Below, piece after piece: positions 25,041 through 33,303 of a stretch of 53,794 nt of DNA. The stretch is taken from the IMG/VR virus record IMGVR_UViG_3300025141_009405, positions 1 through 53,794 of that record; one strand, given 5' to 3'. The notes under the pieces were generated by a model. The model was not told where the DNA came from and searched no databases. It worked only from the letters and a program-made list of their open reading frames with translations. This DNA comes from a virus. Position numbers and translations under genes: made by a program. Each line of letters starts with the position of its first letter. Positions within the stretch are counted from its first letter, which is position 1.

Positions 25041-25759
25041 CTTTTTAATTTTTTATATGGTTTTTTGTTTCTTATTCTTGATGCATGGTCATTAACCATC
25101 CTCATATCTATTTTGTGTTCGTTTATAGGGTTAGTTTCGTTGTAGACGTAATTTACGGTATTCATAAACCTATAATGTTCTTCTCCAGCCATTTCTAACA
25201 TTGGGTACATAAAACATAAGTCACCACTCCACTGCCAGTAATCACCATTTTCATCACGTAAATCTTCTTCTTTTATATTTCTCCATAAAAATGCACGCCA
25301 AGTTCTTATATGGGAAGCTGTAAATCTAACCTGTCTTAAATTATCAAAACCAGTTTGTTTTTGGGAAAACCCGGGTTGTCCGTTCGAATATCTAAAACTT
25401 CCATTAGCAATCCAAACATCCTCATCCTCATAAACTTTATTAATTCTACTTAACACACCAACATCAGGTAGGTAATCGTCACCATCCACCTCAACCAGGA
25501 TATCATTATCTTTTATATCTGGGTTATTACGAATAACCGTATCAAAGTTTCCAGCTTGATATAATTTTTTATCACTTTCCTCCACCAGAACAAATCTTTT
25601 ATCGTCTTTAATAAATTCCTTTACTAAATTTATTGAATTGTCTGTAGAATGGTCATGTGTTATATAACATGTAAAATTTTTATGGTCTTGAGACTGAATA
25701 GTAGCAAGACAACGCTCTATGTATTGTTCAGCGTTATAAAAACCAGTTAGTACTATCAT
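25037..25759 (-). CDS. Family 2 glycosyltransferase
   Basis: 240 residues. Classic GT-A start IVLTGFYNAEQYIERCLATI, ITHDHSTDNS (nucleotide binding) and DILVEVDGDDYLPD with the DxD-like DGDD. Length is at the short end for GT2, with no membrane helices, so it is a soluble transferase. The start codon lies seven bases after the stop of the small SDR upstream and its stop overlaps the RfbH-like start by four bases. Confidence 0.87.
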   Translation of the reverse strand: MIVLTGFYNAEQYIERCLATIQSQDHKNFTCYITHDHSTDNSINLVKEFIKDDKRFVLVEESDKKLYQAGNFDTVIRNNPDIKDNDILVEVDGDDYLPDVGVLSRINKVYEDEDVWIANGSFRYSNGQPGFSQKQTGFDNLRQVRFTASHIRTWRAFLWRNIKEEDLRDENGDYWQWSGDLCFMYPMLEMAGEEHYRFMNTVNYVYNETNPINEHKIDMRMVNDHASRIRNKKPYKKLKR

Positions 25760-25765
25760 AATTTA

Positions 25766-26452
25766 TTATTTTATATATTTTTCTATTATTTTTTGTGTGT
25801 AACCTTTAGACTCAATACCAAACTCAGATAAATAATCTTTAAAAATAGGACTTGTCAATGAAGTCCATCTATCATCTTCATTAGTATCTTTAATTTTCAT
25901 CTTTAAACTACCATCATTAACATTAAAAAAATATTGAATTATTTTCGATAAGTCAACAACAGAAAGAGGTTCTATACCCCCCACATAAACAGTTTTACAA
26001 CTAGTCTTACCCTCACAATACATAACAAAATTAACTAAATCTTCTATATCTACGACAGCTCTCCTAAGATTACCATAAACCTCAAAAGACTCACCTGACT
26101 TTATCTTACCCACTAGATAATTTATAAGATTATTGTTATTCCCACAACTACCGATTAGTTGGGGGACCCTAAATATAGTATAATCTTTAGCGTGTAACCT
26201 TATTAAATTCTCCATTTCTTTTTTATGCCAATAGTATGGGTTATCTTTATAACCAATAAGGATTGTACTAAAATATATAAATTTTATTTCTTGGTGGGTT
26301 TCTAGGGTGTTTAGTAATAAGTCTTTTTCTCTTTTAAAATTTTTTGGATTGTCTTCTTTTGAGTTAGATACTCCTGACGCAAAAATAACAATATTATCTT
26401 TATCGTATTTTTTTAAAAATGATTTAGCGATAAGCCCATTACCTATAATCAT
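25766..26452 (-). CDS. Short SDR/NAD-dependent epimerase-like protein
   Basis: 228 residues. Begins at the cofactor loop (IIGNGLIAKSFLKKY), with FIYFSTILIGY and a possible catalytic Tyr-Lys in NPYYWHKKEMENLI; YGNLRRAVVDIEDLVNFV matches the substrate-loop region of extended SDRs. It is shorter than usual (~300) and may be a minimal reductase or epimerase. It overlaps the GT-B gene upstream by four bases. Confidence 0.7.
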   Translation of the reverse strand: MIIGNGLIAKSFLKKYDKDNIVIFASGVSNSKEDNPKNFKREKDLLLNTLETHQEIKFIYFSTILIGYKDNPYYWHKKEMENLIRLHAKDYTIFRVPQLIGSCGNNNNLINYLVGKIKSGESFEVYGNLRRAVVDIEDLVNFVMYCEGKTSCKTVYVGGIEPLSVVDLSKIIQYFFNVNDGSLKMKIKDTNEDDRWTSLTSPIFKDYLSEFGIESKGYTQKIIEKYIK

Positions 26453-27234
26453 AAATCTAAAACTTTAACCCATTCTTTTATGATTTCATCATTAGATAGG
26501 TTTATTACATCATGTTCGGTAGCTTTACTACCATAAAATTTTGTACCTGTAGTTTCACATTCATCTTTTACTAGTGAAGCTACTTCACTGTTTGAGGATA
26601 GGTAAACCGCTTCTACTTCATCATATATTTTTTGTTTGTCACTAATAAAACCCCTCTCCATAACATTTTCACCTATAAGTGGTTTTACAAAATTATTATA
26701 GTAATTAGGGTCAGTAACATTACCGAATAACATAATTTTTTTAAATCCGTCTTTTAACGCTTTTTGTATTGAGACGTGTGTTTGTTTATTTTCGTCTATA
26801 GAACCTATGATTCCAGCAATACCTTTTGTTTCCGGAGATTTAGGTTTATTTTCTAATACTTCTTTTATATTAGGTATAATACTATATCTACCTTTATATC
26901 TATTGTGATACTCTCTTTGTTTTTTATTTAAAAAAACCACCTCATCCCAGTATTGAGGTATGTCACCCACCTCAAAAATATTTTTTTCGTGACAAGACAA
27001 TAAAACTTTTTTAACATCAGGTCTACCATTTAAAGGTATAAAATGAAAAATCATAGTATCATCTTTACTCATATTTATCTCATTCATCCTACCAGATTTA
27101 CATTTATCTAAGTGCCATTCATGAGGACCATAAAATGTTGTGTCATATCCAGCCTTATTGAGTGCATTCGTTAGATTTATGAATGCAAAGGTAGACCCAC
27201 CACGATTACTCCAACCAGAAACTATTTTTACCAT
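26449..27234 (-). CDS. GT-B type glycosyltransferase, compact
   Basis: 261 residues. An N-terminal KIVSGWSNRGGSTFAFINLTNALNKAG block binds the acceptor side; a second Rossmann-like half (GIAGIIGSIDENKQTH, KKIMLFGNVTDPNYY, then SDKQKIYDEVEAVYLSSNSE) resembles GT4. It lacks the strong ExGxxxxE donor motif, having EVASLVKDECETTGT at that place, and is short for GT4 (~350+). Likely a divergent transferase; substrates unknown. Confidence 0.65.
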   Translation of the reverse strand: MVKIVSGWSNRGGSTFAFINLTNALNKAGYDTTFYGPHEWHLDKCKSGRMNEINMSKDDTMIFHFIPLNGRPDVKKVLLSCHEKNIFEVGDIPQYWDEVVFLNKKQREYHNRYKGRYSIIPNIKEVLENKPKSPETKGIAGIIGSIDENKQTHVSIQKALKDGFKKIMLFGNVTDPNYYNNFVKPLIGENVMERGFISDKQKIYDEVEAVYLSSNSEVASLVKDECETTGTKFYGSKATEHDVINLSNDEIIKEWVKVLDL

Positions 27235-28322
27235 TCTAATGTTTTTTTATATTTTTTTATTACCTCACCACTTAAACCACTATCATCACTATTAAATTGG
27301 GGAATAGTAGGGAAAAAATTCTTCATATATTCGGTTAATTTATTGTTAGTTGTATGAATTAAATCAAAACTAACTTCTTTCATTTTATATAATTTACCTT
27401 TCTCTGATTGTACTGGACCATTAGGACTAGTAATAGCCCATTCACCATCACCCATTTTAAATCCAGGAGGTGAATTAAGAGGATAAACCTCGATACCTTT
27501 ACGATTTAATAATTTTTTGTGTGGTAAAGCATGGTCACAACATAAAGTAACGGAATGACCTAACTTTCTAATGTCTAAAGCAGCGTCAATTGCATTTTCA
27601 TCTAAAATTTCTGTAGTAACTAACAAATTAAATTTTTCGTTATCGTAAAATTCTCTGTTAAGTTTAACTGGTAGTACATCTTTATATTTTTTAGCAAAAA
27701 CCTCCCTATTTTTTTCCCACTCATCATTAGTCTGCCCAATAGATAAATGAGTAATTCTAATATTTGTGCACACACCAATACTAACGTTTTCTAAGTAATT
27801 AGAAAAACAAAACTCCACATCATAAAAGTGGAATCCTTTGATGTTCTCATCAAACCCGTTCACTAATTTATTTTTAGATACACCAAAGAATAAACCATCC
27901 ACTAAAACTACTGGCATTATATTAATACCTATATCTTTAGAATATCTAGTTAACCATCTATTACCATCTTTTTCATGGTACACAGCTCCATGCATTTTAG
28001 AAAAATCATCCCACCATCTTCCGGTAGTTGAGAGATATCGAGTACCCGCTACCCCTATAATACCAAAATCTGGATGCTTAGAAAAGTTTTTTAACATTTT
28101 TCTCCCCCAGTTTTTGGTGTCAAATTTTATATCATCATGACAAAATATAACTTTATCATTTGTAGACTTCTCCAATCCCATATTATAAACCTCATTAAGG
28201 GAGTATTTTCCAGGATTTTCATAAGGTAGAATTTCTACATTGTGTACACCACAAGTGGATTTTATTAGTTTAATAAAATCTTCATTTATTTTTTTGGTAC
28301 TAAATACTACAGATAAACTCAT
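27228..28322 (-). CDS. Glycosyltransferase (GT2-related) with extra C-terminal domain
   Basis: 364 residues from the ATG at 28322, one base after the dut stop; an upstream in-frame ATG at 28352 would overlap dut by 29 bases. The N-terminal ~215 residues are GT-A like: LSVVFSTKKINEDFIKLI, NEVYNMGLEKSTNDKVIFCHDD (HDD metal site), GIIGVAGTRYL, and GFHFYDVEFCF near 185. Residues about 230-364 form a second part (FNLLVTTEILDENAIDAALDI and a Gly/Pro-rich stretch) that I do not recognise. Confidence 0.78.
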   Translation of the reverse strand: MSLSVVFSTKKINEDFIKLIKSTCGVHNVEILPYENPGKYSLNEVYNMGLEKSTNDKVIFCHDDIKFDTKNWGRKMLKNFSKHPDFGIIGVAGTRYLSTTGRWWDDFSKMHGAVYHEKDGNRWLTRYSKDIGINIMPVVLVDGLFFGVSKNKLVNGFDENIKGFHFYDVEFCFSNYLENVSIGVCTNIRITHLSIGQTNDEWEKNREVFAKKYKDVLPVKLNREFYDNEKFNLLVTTEILDENAIDAALDIRKLGHSVTLCCDHALPHKKLLNRKGIEVYPLNSPPGFKMGDGEWAITSPNGPVQSEKGKLYKMKEVSFDLIHTTNNKLTEYMKNFFPTIPQFNSDDSGLSGEVIKKYKKTLEW

Positions 28323-28323
28323 G

Positions 28324-28932
28324 TTATTGTATTCCAGTTGACCCAAATCCACCTTCTCCTCTTTGGGTCTTTGTTAAATTATTTACCTTTACTAGGTTAG
28401 CCCACCTTCCCGAAATTACCGGTGAAACTACCGCTTGTGCTATTCTATCACCGTGGTTAACGATAAAATCTTCATTACTTAAATTCATTAAGATAATTTT
28501 TATCTCTCCATTATACCCCCTATCTACAGTACCCGGAGTATTAAGAACAGTTATTCCACTTTTGATAGCTAGACCACTCCTAGGCCTAACCTGTACCTCT
28601 AAACTTTCAGGTAACTCAAAGTGTATACCTGTTGGTACTAGTGCTCGTTCTAGTGATTTAATAGTTAGTGGTTCTTTTAAGTTTGCTCTTAAATCCATAC
28701 CACTATCATCTAGATATTTATAGGATAAATCCTTATTGGTTGATGTGTTTTGGTACTTTATAACCGGCTTTACACCTTCCATGGCGGACCTAACAGTCTC
28801 CTCCTCCAACTCCTTAAGTATTTTACTATCCACCCCTAAATGAGCCAACATTTTATCGTCCTCCATAGTAGTTTCTTCACTACTAACAACTTTCTTAATT
28901 CTTTCCCAAGTACTACCTAATTTATCTTTCAT
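28324..28932 (-). CDS. dut: dUTPase with N-terminal extension
   Basis: 202 residues. The five trimeric dUTPase motifs are present in order: SGMDLRA, RPRSGLAIKSG, NTPGTVDRGYNGEIK (catalytic Asp), RIAQAVVSP and RGEGGFGSTG. It hydrolyses dUTP to dUMP, lowering uracil incorporation and feeding dTMP synthesis. The first ~70 residues (KLGSTWERIKKVVSSEET, acidic helices) are not part of the ~145-residue enzyme and have no counterpart I recognise. It is the only nucleotide-metabolism gene seen in the glycan locus. Confidence 0.93.
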   Translation of the reverse strand: MKDKLGSTWERIKKVVSSEETTMEDDKMLAHLGVDSKILKELEEETVRSAMEGVKPVIKYQNTSTNKDLSYKYLDDSGMDLRANLKEPLTIKSLERALVPTGIHFELPESLEVQVRPRSGLAIKSGITVLNTPGTVDRGYNGEIKIILMNLSNEDFIVNHGDRIAQAVVSPVISGRWANLVKVNNLTKTQRGEGGFGSTGIQ

Positions 28933-28933
28933 A

Positions 28934-29164
28934 TTATTTGTAATATTGAGGTGTTAATTGTGGGTGTAGAATGTCTTCGAAAGGAGCCTTAACTATTGAT
29001 ACGACCTCAGAATCTCTAGTGTCCTCAGATAAGTAAGTCGCCAATCTTTTATTAACCTCGAAAAGAGATTCCGCTTCCACTACATATTTAAATTTTTTTA
29101 CTTTTGGGTTACCTTCATTATCTAAAACCCCGGTTTCAAATGCTACTATTGCTTGATAATACAT
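28934..29164 (-). CDS. Small unknown protein, DUF4494-like outline (76 aa)
   Basis: 76 residues: YYQAIVAFETGVLDNEGNPK, then KKFKYVVEAESLFEVNKRL and SEVVSIVKAPFEDI. The pattern of a strand, a VEA-S-xEVxxRL helix and a returning strand recalls DUF4494, small proteins common in Bacteroidota and their phages; the match is weak and by eye. One base separates it from dut. Confidence 0.5.
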   Translation of the reverse strand: MYYQAIVAFETGVLDNEGNPKVKKFKYVVEAESLFEVNKRLATYLSEDTRDSEVVSIVKAPFEDILHPQLTPQYYK

Positions 29165-29168
29165 GTTT

Positions 29169-29276
29169 TTAATTTTTATTTATTCTTTTATTTATATCTT
29201 TTTCTATTTGTGTTGTTATGTACATTCCTATTGTGATACCCACACCCAACGCTGTTATAAATCCTATCATTTCCAT
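29169..29276 (-). CDS. 35-residue single-helix membrane peptide
   Basis: A micro-ORF fills the gap between two genes: ATG at 29276 (a second ATG two codons later), TAA at 29169. The product has one hydrophobic helix (MIGFITALGVGITIGMYITT) followed by a basic, polar tail (QIEKDINKRINKN). Same strand and operon as its neighbours with four-base spacing to each side. Small single-pass peptides are common in phage operons; function unknown. Confidence 0.5.
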   Translation of the reverse strand: MEMIGFITALGVGITIGMYITTQIEKDINKRINKN

Positions 29277-29280
29277 AATT

Positions 29281-30519
29281 TTAACTTTTTCTTATTAATT
29301 CCCGATACCAATGAGCTCTTTGTTCAGTCACTGTTTTGAGGGTATATCTTGGATATACAGTCTCATAAAGTCTCTCACCCAAATCCTCAACTAATGAAGG
29401 GTTGTCTATTAATTTTTTAATGTATTGGTACCATAGTTTATGGTTTTTACTTTTTGGTACCATTAGAGCATTACCATTATCATTAAACCCACCTCCATAC
29501 TTAATCGCGTTCACACAATCTATAGTATATGGTCCATAATCTTGTAAAACTAAAGCTTTTTTATGGAATCCAGCTTCTATAACTTTAAGTTGTGATTTAA
29601 CCCTATTAAAAATATGTTCTTTAATCGGAGCCAAACTAACATCAAAATTATTATAGTTGGAAGCGTACGTAGTGATTGGTTTTGTCCACACTCTCCTATA
29701 ATTAGAATCTAGGTCACCAGTAATTTGTTTTTTCTTAAAAGATAAAAGTTCCTCCTTATAAGATTCATCACCGATAATTCGATAATTATCAGTCATTATC
29801 TGCTCATACTTATACCAAACCGATTCCATAGGTTGAATAGGTCTTTGTGTTTGTTTACCAGTCTTCTCGTCAAAAACAGTCATAGTACCTCTTAAATCGT
29901 ACCCACATAATACAACTTGAAATTGGTCTTTTCTATCAGTATACAATCTCCCAGCTACACCACTTAAAATTTCTAAATCTTTTATATGGGAAGAACCGCC
30001 CAACCAACCTACTCTAACCTTATTACTTTTTGTTGGTTTTGGTACGTATTGTTTTTCTTCGTGGTCTATCGCGTTAGGGTAGATGAAAACATTGTTATTT
30101 AATTTAGAAATTTCCTCCGCAAATACAGTAGTTGTAGTTGTTACATATCTTGCTAATCGGAGATTAGTCATTATCTTCTCATCAATCTTATTCTTCTTTA
30201 CAATCATATGAGCCGGATGGTCAACAGTAGGTAACCAATAATCGTCAATATCACATATATGTGGTATCCCCCATTCTGTTAGTCTTTTAGCTAATGCAGC
30301 AGAAGCCTCGTAATCTGGACCAATACTTCTATGGTAATGAATTAAATCATAACCTTTCCAGAAGTCATCATTATAATAAGGTGGGTCATAAACTATATCC
30401 ACCCAAAATTCATCTGGATACATATCTTGTAAGTAAGTGTGTGGGTCAACAGACCTAAACTTTGAAACCCCTGTTCTGTCAGAGGGTAGTACGCAAATTT
30501 TATATTTCTTTTTTTCCAT
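29281..30519 (-). CDS. GT-B fold glycosyltransferase (GT4-like)
   Basis: 412 residues. The N-terminal half contains DLIHYHRSIGPDYEASAALA and HICDIDDYWLPTVDHPAH, a pattern seen in GT4-like proteins of phage and bacterial glycan loci; the C-terminal half has VRVGWLGGSSHIKDLEIL, FDVSLAPIKEHIFNRVKSQL and KVIEAGFHKKALVLQDYGPY, where E and the following loop match the donor site. This is the first gene of the long minus-strand locus, with a near-perfect sigma70-like promoter upstream. Confidence 0.85.
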   Translation of the reverse strand: MEKKKYKICVLPSDRTGVSKFRSVDPHTYLQDMYPDEFWVDIVYDPPYYNDDFWKGYDLIHYHRSIGPDYEASAALAKRLTEWGIPHICDIDDYWLPTVDHPAHMIVKKNKIDEKIMTNLRLARYVTTTTTVFAEEISKLNNNVFIYPNAIDHEEKQYVPKPTKSNKVRVGWLGGSSHIKDLEILSGVAGRLYTDRKDQFQVVLCGYDLRGTMTVFDEKTGKQTQRPIQPMESVWYKYEQIMTDNYRIIGDESYKEELLSFKKKQITGDLDSNYRRVWTKPITTYASNYNNFDVSLAPIKEHIFNRVKSQLKVIEAGFHKKALVLQDYGPYTIDCVNAIKYGGGFNDNGNALMVPKSKNHKLWYQYIKKLIDNPSLVEDLGERLYETVYPRYTLKTVTEQRAHWYRELIRKS

Positions 30520-30525
30520 GTTTTA

Positions 30526-30554
30526 ATTATAACAGGAAAAATTGAATTTGTCAA
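30526..30554 (-). promoter_or_regulatory. Consensus sigma70-type promoter TTGACA-N17-TATAAT
   Basis: On the minus strand TTGACA (30554-30549), 17-nt spacer, TATAAT (30531-30526), an exact match to the standard bacterial consensus. The -10 ends six nt before the ATG at 30519, so transcription would start at about the start codon. It probably drives the leftward glycan locus early. Confidence 0.75.
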
Positions 30555-30568
30555 AGGGGTTTGGGGGC

Positions 30569-31213
30569 TTATTTTACAGTTTTGGTGGAAGTTATTTTAC
30601 CATAGAAAACCTTATCTCCAACACGAAACTGGAAATTTTCATTCATATCAGTTCTTAAACCAATACTTTCATTAATTTTAGTATTGACCACTTCATCTAA
30701 TATTTCTTTTACCGATTCTTTTATAATACTTTTTAGGTTTTTAGAAGATAATTTTTTTGTGGTCGGAGATGACTGATGTAATTGTGATTGTTTTTGTGGT
30801 TGTGGTGCAGAAGTAGACATACCTTGTTTACTCATCTCATTTTTAACACCACTTAAAAATTCCTCACTCAAACCAACACCACCACCATTCCAAGGGACAT
30901 CAGGGATTGGGTTGTCTATCATTGCTTTTTTAATAGCTTCTGGTAGTTTAGAATTTTTTATTTGACTTTCAGTCATCCTTGCCTTCGGTGTTAAGTCTTT
31001 TTTAGCACTATTAATATCTACTGTGGGTAAATTAGGTATGCTAGGAGTACTCATCGATGGAGGTTCACTTAATAAACCACTAGAGTCTGTTACATTACCC
31101 ATAGGCGGCATAGATTGGTTTATATTTCCTTTTGAGAAATTCCCACCATCTACTTTATTCATCACTTTTTTAGCGTTTATTAAAGACTGTTGTAAAGTTG
31201 TCATGTCTGGCAT
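30569..31213 (-). CDS. Putative virion/prohead protein with internal tag-like helix (214 aa)
   Basis: No family recognised. The first ~150 residues are low-complexity, rich in Pro, Ser, Asn, Met and Gln and probably disordered (SMPPMGNVTDSS, SEPPSMSTPSIPN). Residues about 153-175 form an amphipathic helix (KKLSSKNLKSIIKESVKEIL) like the recurrent tag helix of other late proteins. The end (FQFRVGDKVFYGKITSTKTVK) looks like a small SH3-type strand pair. Last gene of the 33.25-30.57 kb minus-strand block; possible core or scaffold component. Confidence 0.6.
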   Translation of the reverse strand: MPDMTTLQQSLINAKKVMNKVDGGNFSKGNINQSMPPMGNVTDSSGLLSEPPSMSTPSIPNLPTVDINSAKKDLTPKARMTESQIKNSKLPEAIKKAMIDNPIPDVPWNGGGVGLSEEFLSGVKNEMSKQGMSTSAPQPQKQSQLHQSSPTTKKLSSKNLKSIIKESVKEILDEVVNTKINESIGLRTDMNENFQFRVGDKVFYGKITSTKTVK

Positions 31214-31216
31214 AAT

Positions 31217-31618
31217 TTAAAATTTTGAGTTGTACATCATTCTATCCATAGAGTTGTCCCCTACAGGATTATATAGTGGAGGTTCACCAAAAGTCAAGAA
31301 TAAACTGTCATCACCTTTCTTAGGTTTCATACTTTTCACCCTATCAACCCTAAATAACCTCCAATCAGGTAAAGGTATACCTTTTTCATTAACTTTTAAA
31401 GAGGGTCCAGATGTTTGATAGGCTCTAATCACTGGATTACCTCTTTTAGAGTATCCGTAAGCTACGGGTTGGATGTCTCGCACGTTACCACCACCAGGTA
31501 ATTTTTCATCATCTAAATACCTTAGTTCACAAGTATGTTTATTGGTAATAGCGTCTTTTATAACACTATTAGAAACATTCTCTGTTAATAATTCTATTAA
31601 AGAGCCTATTAATTTCAT
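31217..31618 (-). CDS. WYL-like domain protein with N-terminal tag helix
   Basis: 133 residues. Residues 1-14 (MKLIGSLIELLTEN) resemble the recurrent tag. Residues about 18-100 follow the WYL outline: VIKDAITNKHTCELRYLDD, VRDIQPVAYGYSKRGNPVIRA and DWRLFRVDRVKSMK, where the conserved Arg and the FRVDRV strand of WYL domains line up. WYL domains sense ligands or bind nucleic acid in bacterial regulators and in some phage proteins. No helix-turn-helix is attached, so it is not a canonical regulator. Confidence 0.6.
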   Translation of the reverse strand: MKLIGSLIELLTENVSNSVIKDAITNKHTCELRYLDDEKLPGGGNVRDIQPVAYGYSKRGNPVIRAYQTSGPSLKVNEKGIPLPDWRLFRVDRVKSMKPKKGDDSLFLTFGEPPLYNPVGDNSMDRMMYNSKF

Positions 31619-31622
31619 CTAT

Positions 31623-31964
31623 CTACTGTTGTGGTGCGTAACCATCACCCGAATCTATATTCCCAGCACTATATTCGTTATTTCTACTATATAGATTAGT
31701 TTTGAGATTATTGATTCTACCAGTATTTGCCTCACCATTACCCATAATATCAGTACGAGTACCTATATCTTCACCATATACACCTAAGTATATAGCGTTA
31801 CCTTTACCTTTATCATCACCATCAGATAATGCATTAGGGTGGTTAGGACTATAACCAGTTTCATCACCTACTTGGTAGGTATTTTTTACAATCATTTGTT
31901 CTCTAAACTTTGCTGATTGGTTGGTTAATGCTTCACCAGGTTGTTTTTGATTAAAATCTGCCAT
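31623..31964 (-). CDS. Unknown Gly/Asn/Asp-rich protein (113 aa)
   Basis: 113 residues without a recognised family: MADFNQKQPGEALTNQSAKF, a Gly/Asp-rich middle (ALSDGDDKGKGNAIYLGVYG) and a Asn/Ser/Tyr-rich end. No cysteine, no membrane segment; composition like a small virion or scaffold-associated protein. Four-base gap to the WYL-like gene downstream. Confidence 0.58.
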   Translation of the reverse strand: MADFNQKQPGEALTNQSAKFREQMIVKNTYQVGDETGYSPNHPNALSDGDDKGKGNAIYLGVYGEDIGTRTDIMGNGEANTGRINNLKTNLYSRNNEYSAGNIDSGDGYAPQQ

Positions 31965-31970
31965 AATTAT

Positions 31971-32426
31971 TTATTTTATTAATTGTTTTATTCTGTCTAT
32001 TTCTTCATAAACAGCTCTATTATTAAGTATATCGTCACTATTTTTTGCTACTTTAATTTGTCTTACTTTTGTTGGGTTTTTAGACTTATCTTTCGTGTGA
32101 GTTTTCTTAAATACATTTTCTTCACCAGCATTCTGTCTAATTTTTTTAGAACTATGTACACTATCACGTCTCCCACCCAAAGAAGTATTTATAAAATCTA
32201 ACATATCATCACCCCCAACCACATCATAATCAGTATCTTCTAAATCATTTTCTAGTTCATGCTTAAATTTTTTAGCTTGTGGATAAGTTAGTTTTCCATC
32301 ATTCACCATATTATTACACCGAGTATAACCTTTATCACTAGAACTTAAACCACCAAGGTTCTTTTTTAAGATATCCATCAAAGAATCTGGTATGACATAA
32401 ATATCATTTTTTAAATCACTATTCAT
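31971..32426 (-). CDS. Unknown charged protein (151 aa)
   Basis: 151 residues; no family recognised. The N-terminal 80 residues are helical (YVIPDSLMDILKKNLGGLS, KLTYPQAKKFKHELENDLED), followed by a basic disordered section (HTKDKSKNPTKVRQIKVAK) and a C-terminal helix ending YEEIDRIKQLIK, which again resembles the end of the tag-type helices. It overlaps the upstream 277-residue gene by eight bases. Confidence 0.58.
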   Translation of the reverse strand: MNSDLKNDIYVIPDSLMDILKKNLGGLSSSDKGYTRCNNMVNDGKLTYPQAKKFKHELENDLEDTDYDVVGGDDMLDFINTSLGGRRDSVHSSKKIRQNAGEENVFKKTHTKDKSKNPTKVRQIKVAKNSDDILNNRAVYEEIDRIKQLIK

Positions 32427-33252
32427 TATTACCTATTTTCTTTAATAATTCATCAACAGAAACTCCCTCCGCAGAGGCAAGTCTAACTAATTGTTTTATC
32501 TTAATATCTAACAAAGAATTCTTACCATCCGAAATCTCACCACCTGAGTCCTTTTTAGACAACAGAACCTCAATCATTTTTCTAGCTTTATCTTCAGATA
32601 ATTTTTTTAATCGTTCTTTTTCAGTTAAACGTTGTTGACCTCTTTCATCTAAATTTTTAGTCTTACCCATAGATTCCGCTCTTTCCGTTGCTTCCACCTC
32701 ATCCATATCATGCTCCTTTTCAAAATACTCTATAGTCTCCTCCGCATTTTTAAATTCAGTATCCTCAAACCCAAGAACTTCACTCATATCATGTTCTCCA
32801 ATTTCCTCTACCGACTCACCATAATATCTTTTAAAGTAATGACCACCACCAGTCCATACTCCTGCTTGACTAGTACCTTTTACCGCGTCATCAGTAGTTT
32901 TAGAGGCACCAATAGTTTTATTAGTGTCTGTACCCGGAGGTATCTTACTACTAACCATAGAACCATCGAAATCCACTAATTCAGTTACTTCTTCTTCTGA
33001 TGTATCTTCATTATCTAATTCATCATCTAAAATATCCTGTATCAACTTTAGATGTTCTTCATCATTATTGGTTTTAGCTGCTTCATCTAAACAAGTAGCG
33101 GTAAACCTATGAGATTTAGGTTCTATATTAAACTTAAATACCTCAGATAAAGTTAAAAATTTTAAGGACGAGACACTTTTTCCTTTAGATAAGGACTCCC
33201 CTAAGACCTTTAATTCTTCGATAACATGACTAATTGCTTCAGTTCTTTTCAT
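32419..33252 (-). CDS. Acidic helical protein, possible prohead core/scaffold (277 aa)
   Basis: No family recognised. Highly acidic and Glu/Lys-rich: long charged helices (EEHLKLIQDILDDELDNED, ATERAESMGKTKNLDERGQQ, LTEKERLKKLSEDKARKMIE) with a Gly-rich break in the middle (SQAGVWTGGGHYFKRYYGES). Composition and length are like prohead core or scaffold proteins of T4-like phages, and it has a late-type motif 12 nt upstream of its ATG. First gene of the leftward block, divergent from the large lectin-like protein. Confidence 0.58.
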   Translation of the reverse strand: MKRTEAISHVIEELKVLGESLSKGKSVSSLKFLTLSEVFKFNIEPKSHRFTATCLDEAAKTNNDEEHLKLIQDILDDELDNEDTSEEEVTELVDFDGSMVSSKIPPGTDTNKTIGASKTTDDAVKGTSQAGVWTGGGHYFKRYYGESVEEIGEHDMSEVLGFEDTEFKNAEETIEYFEKEHDMDEVEATERAESMGKTKNLDERGQQRLTEKERLKKLSEDKARKMIEVLLSKKDSGGEISDGKNSLLDIKIKQLVRLASAEGVSVDELLKKIGNNE

Positions 33253-33261
33253 TTTACTTTT

Positions 33262-33272
33262 ATATATAAATA
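33262..33272 (-). promoter_or_regulatory. Late-promoter-like motif (minus), TATTTATATAT
   Basis: Minus-strand TATTTATATAT with the octamer 12 nt before the ATG at 33252. Together with the plus-strand copy at 33291 it forms a compact divergent late promoter pair in a 51-base intergenic region. Confidence 0.6.
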
Positions 33273-33290
33273 TCTAAACCAATCAAATAG

Positions 33291-33302
33291 TATTTATTAA
33301 TA
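33291..33302 (+). promoter_or_regulatory. Late-promoter-like motif (plus), TATTTATTAATA
   Basis: TATTTATTAATA, one mismatch from the octamer, ends one base before the ATG at 33304, implying a leaderless or nearly leaderless message for the 892-residue protein. Confidence 0.5.
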
Positions 33303-33303
33303 C

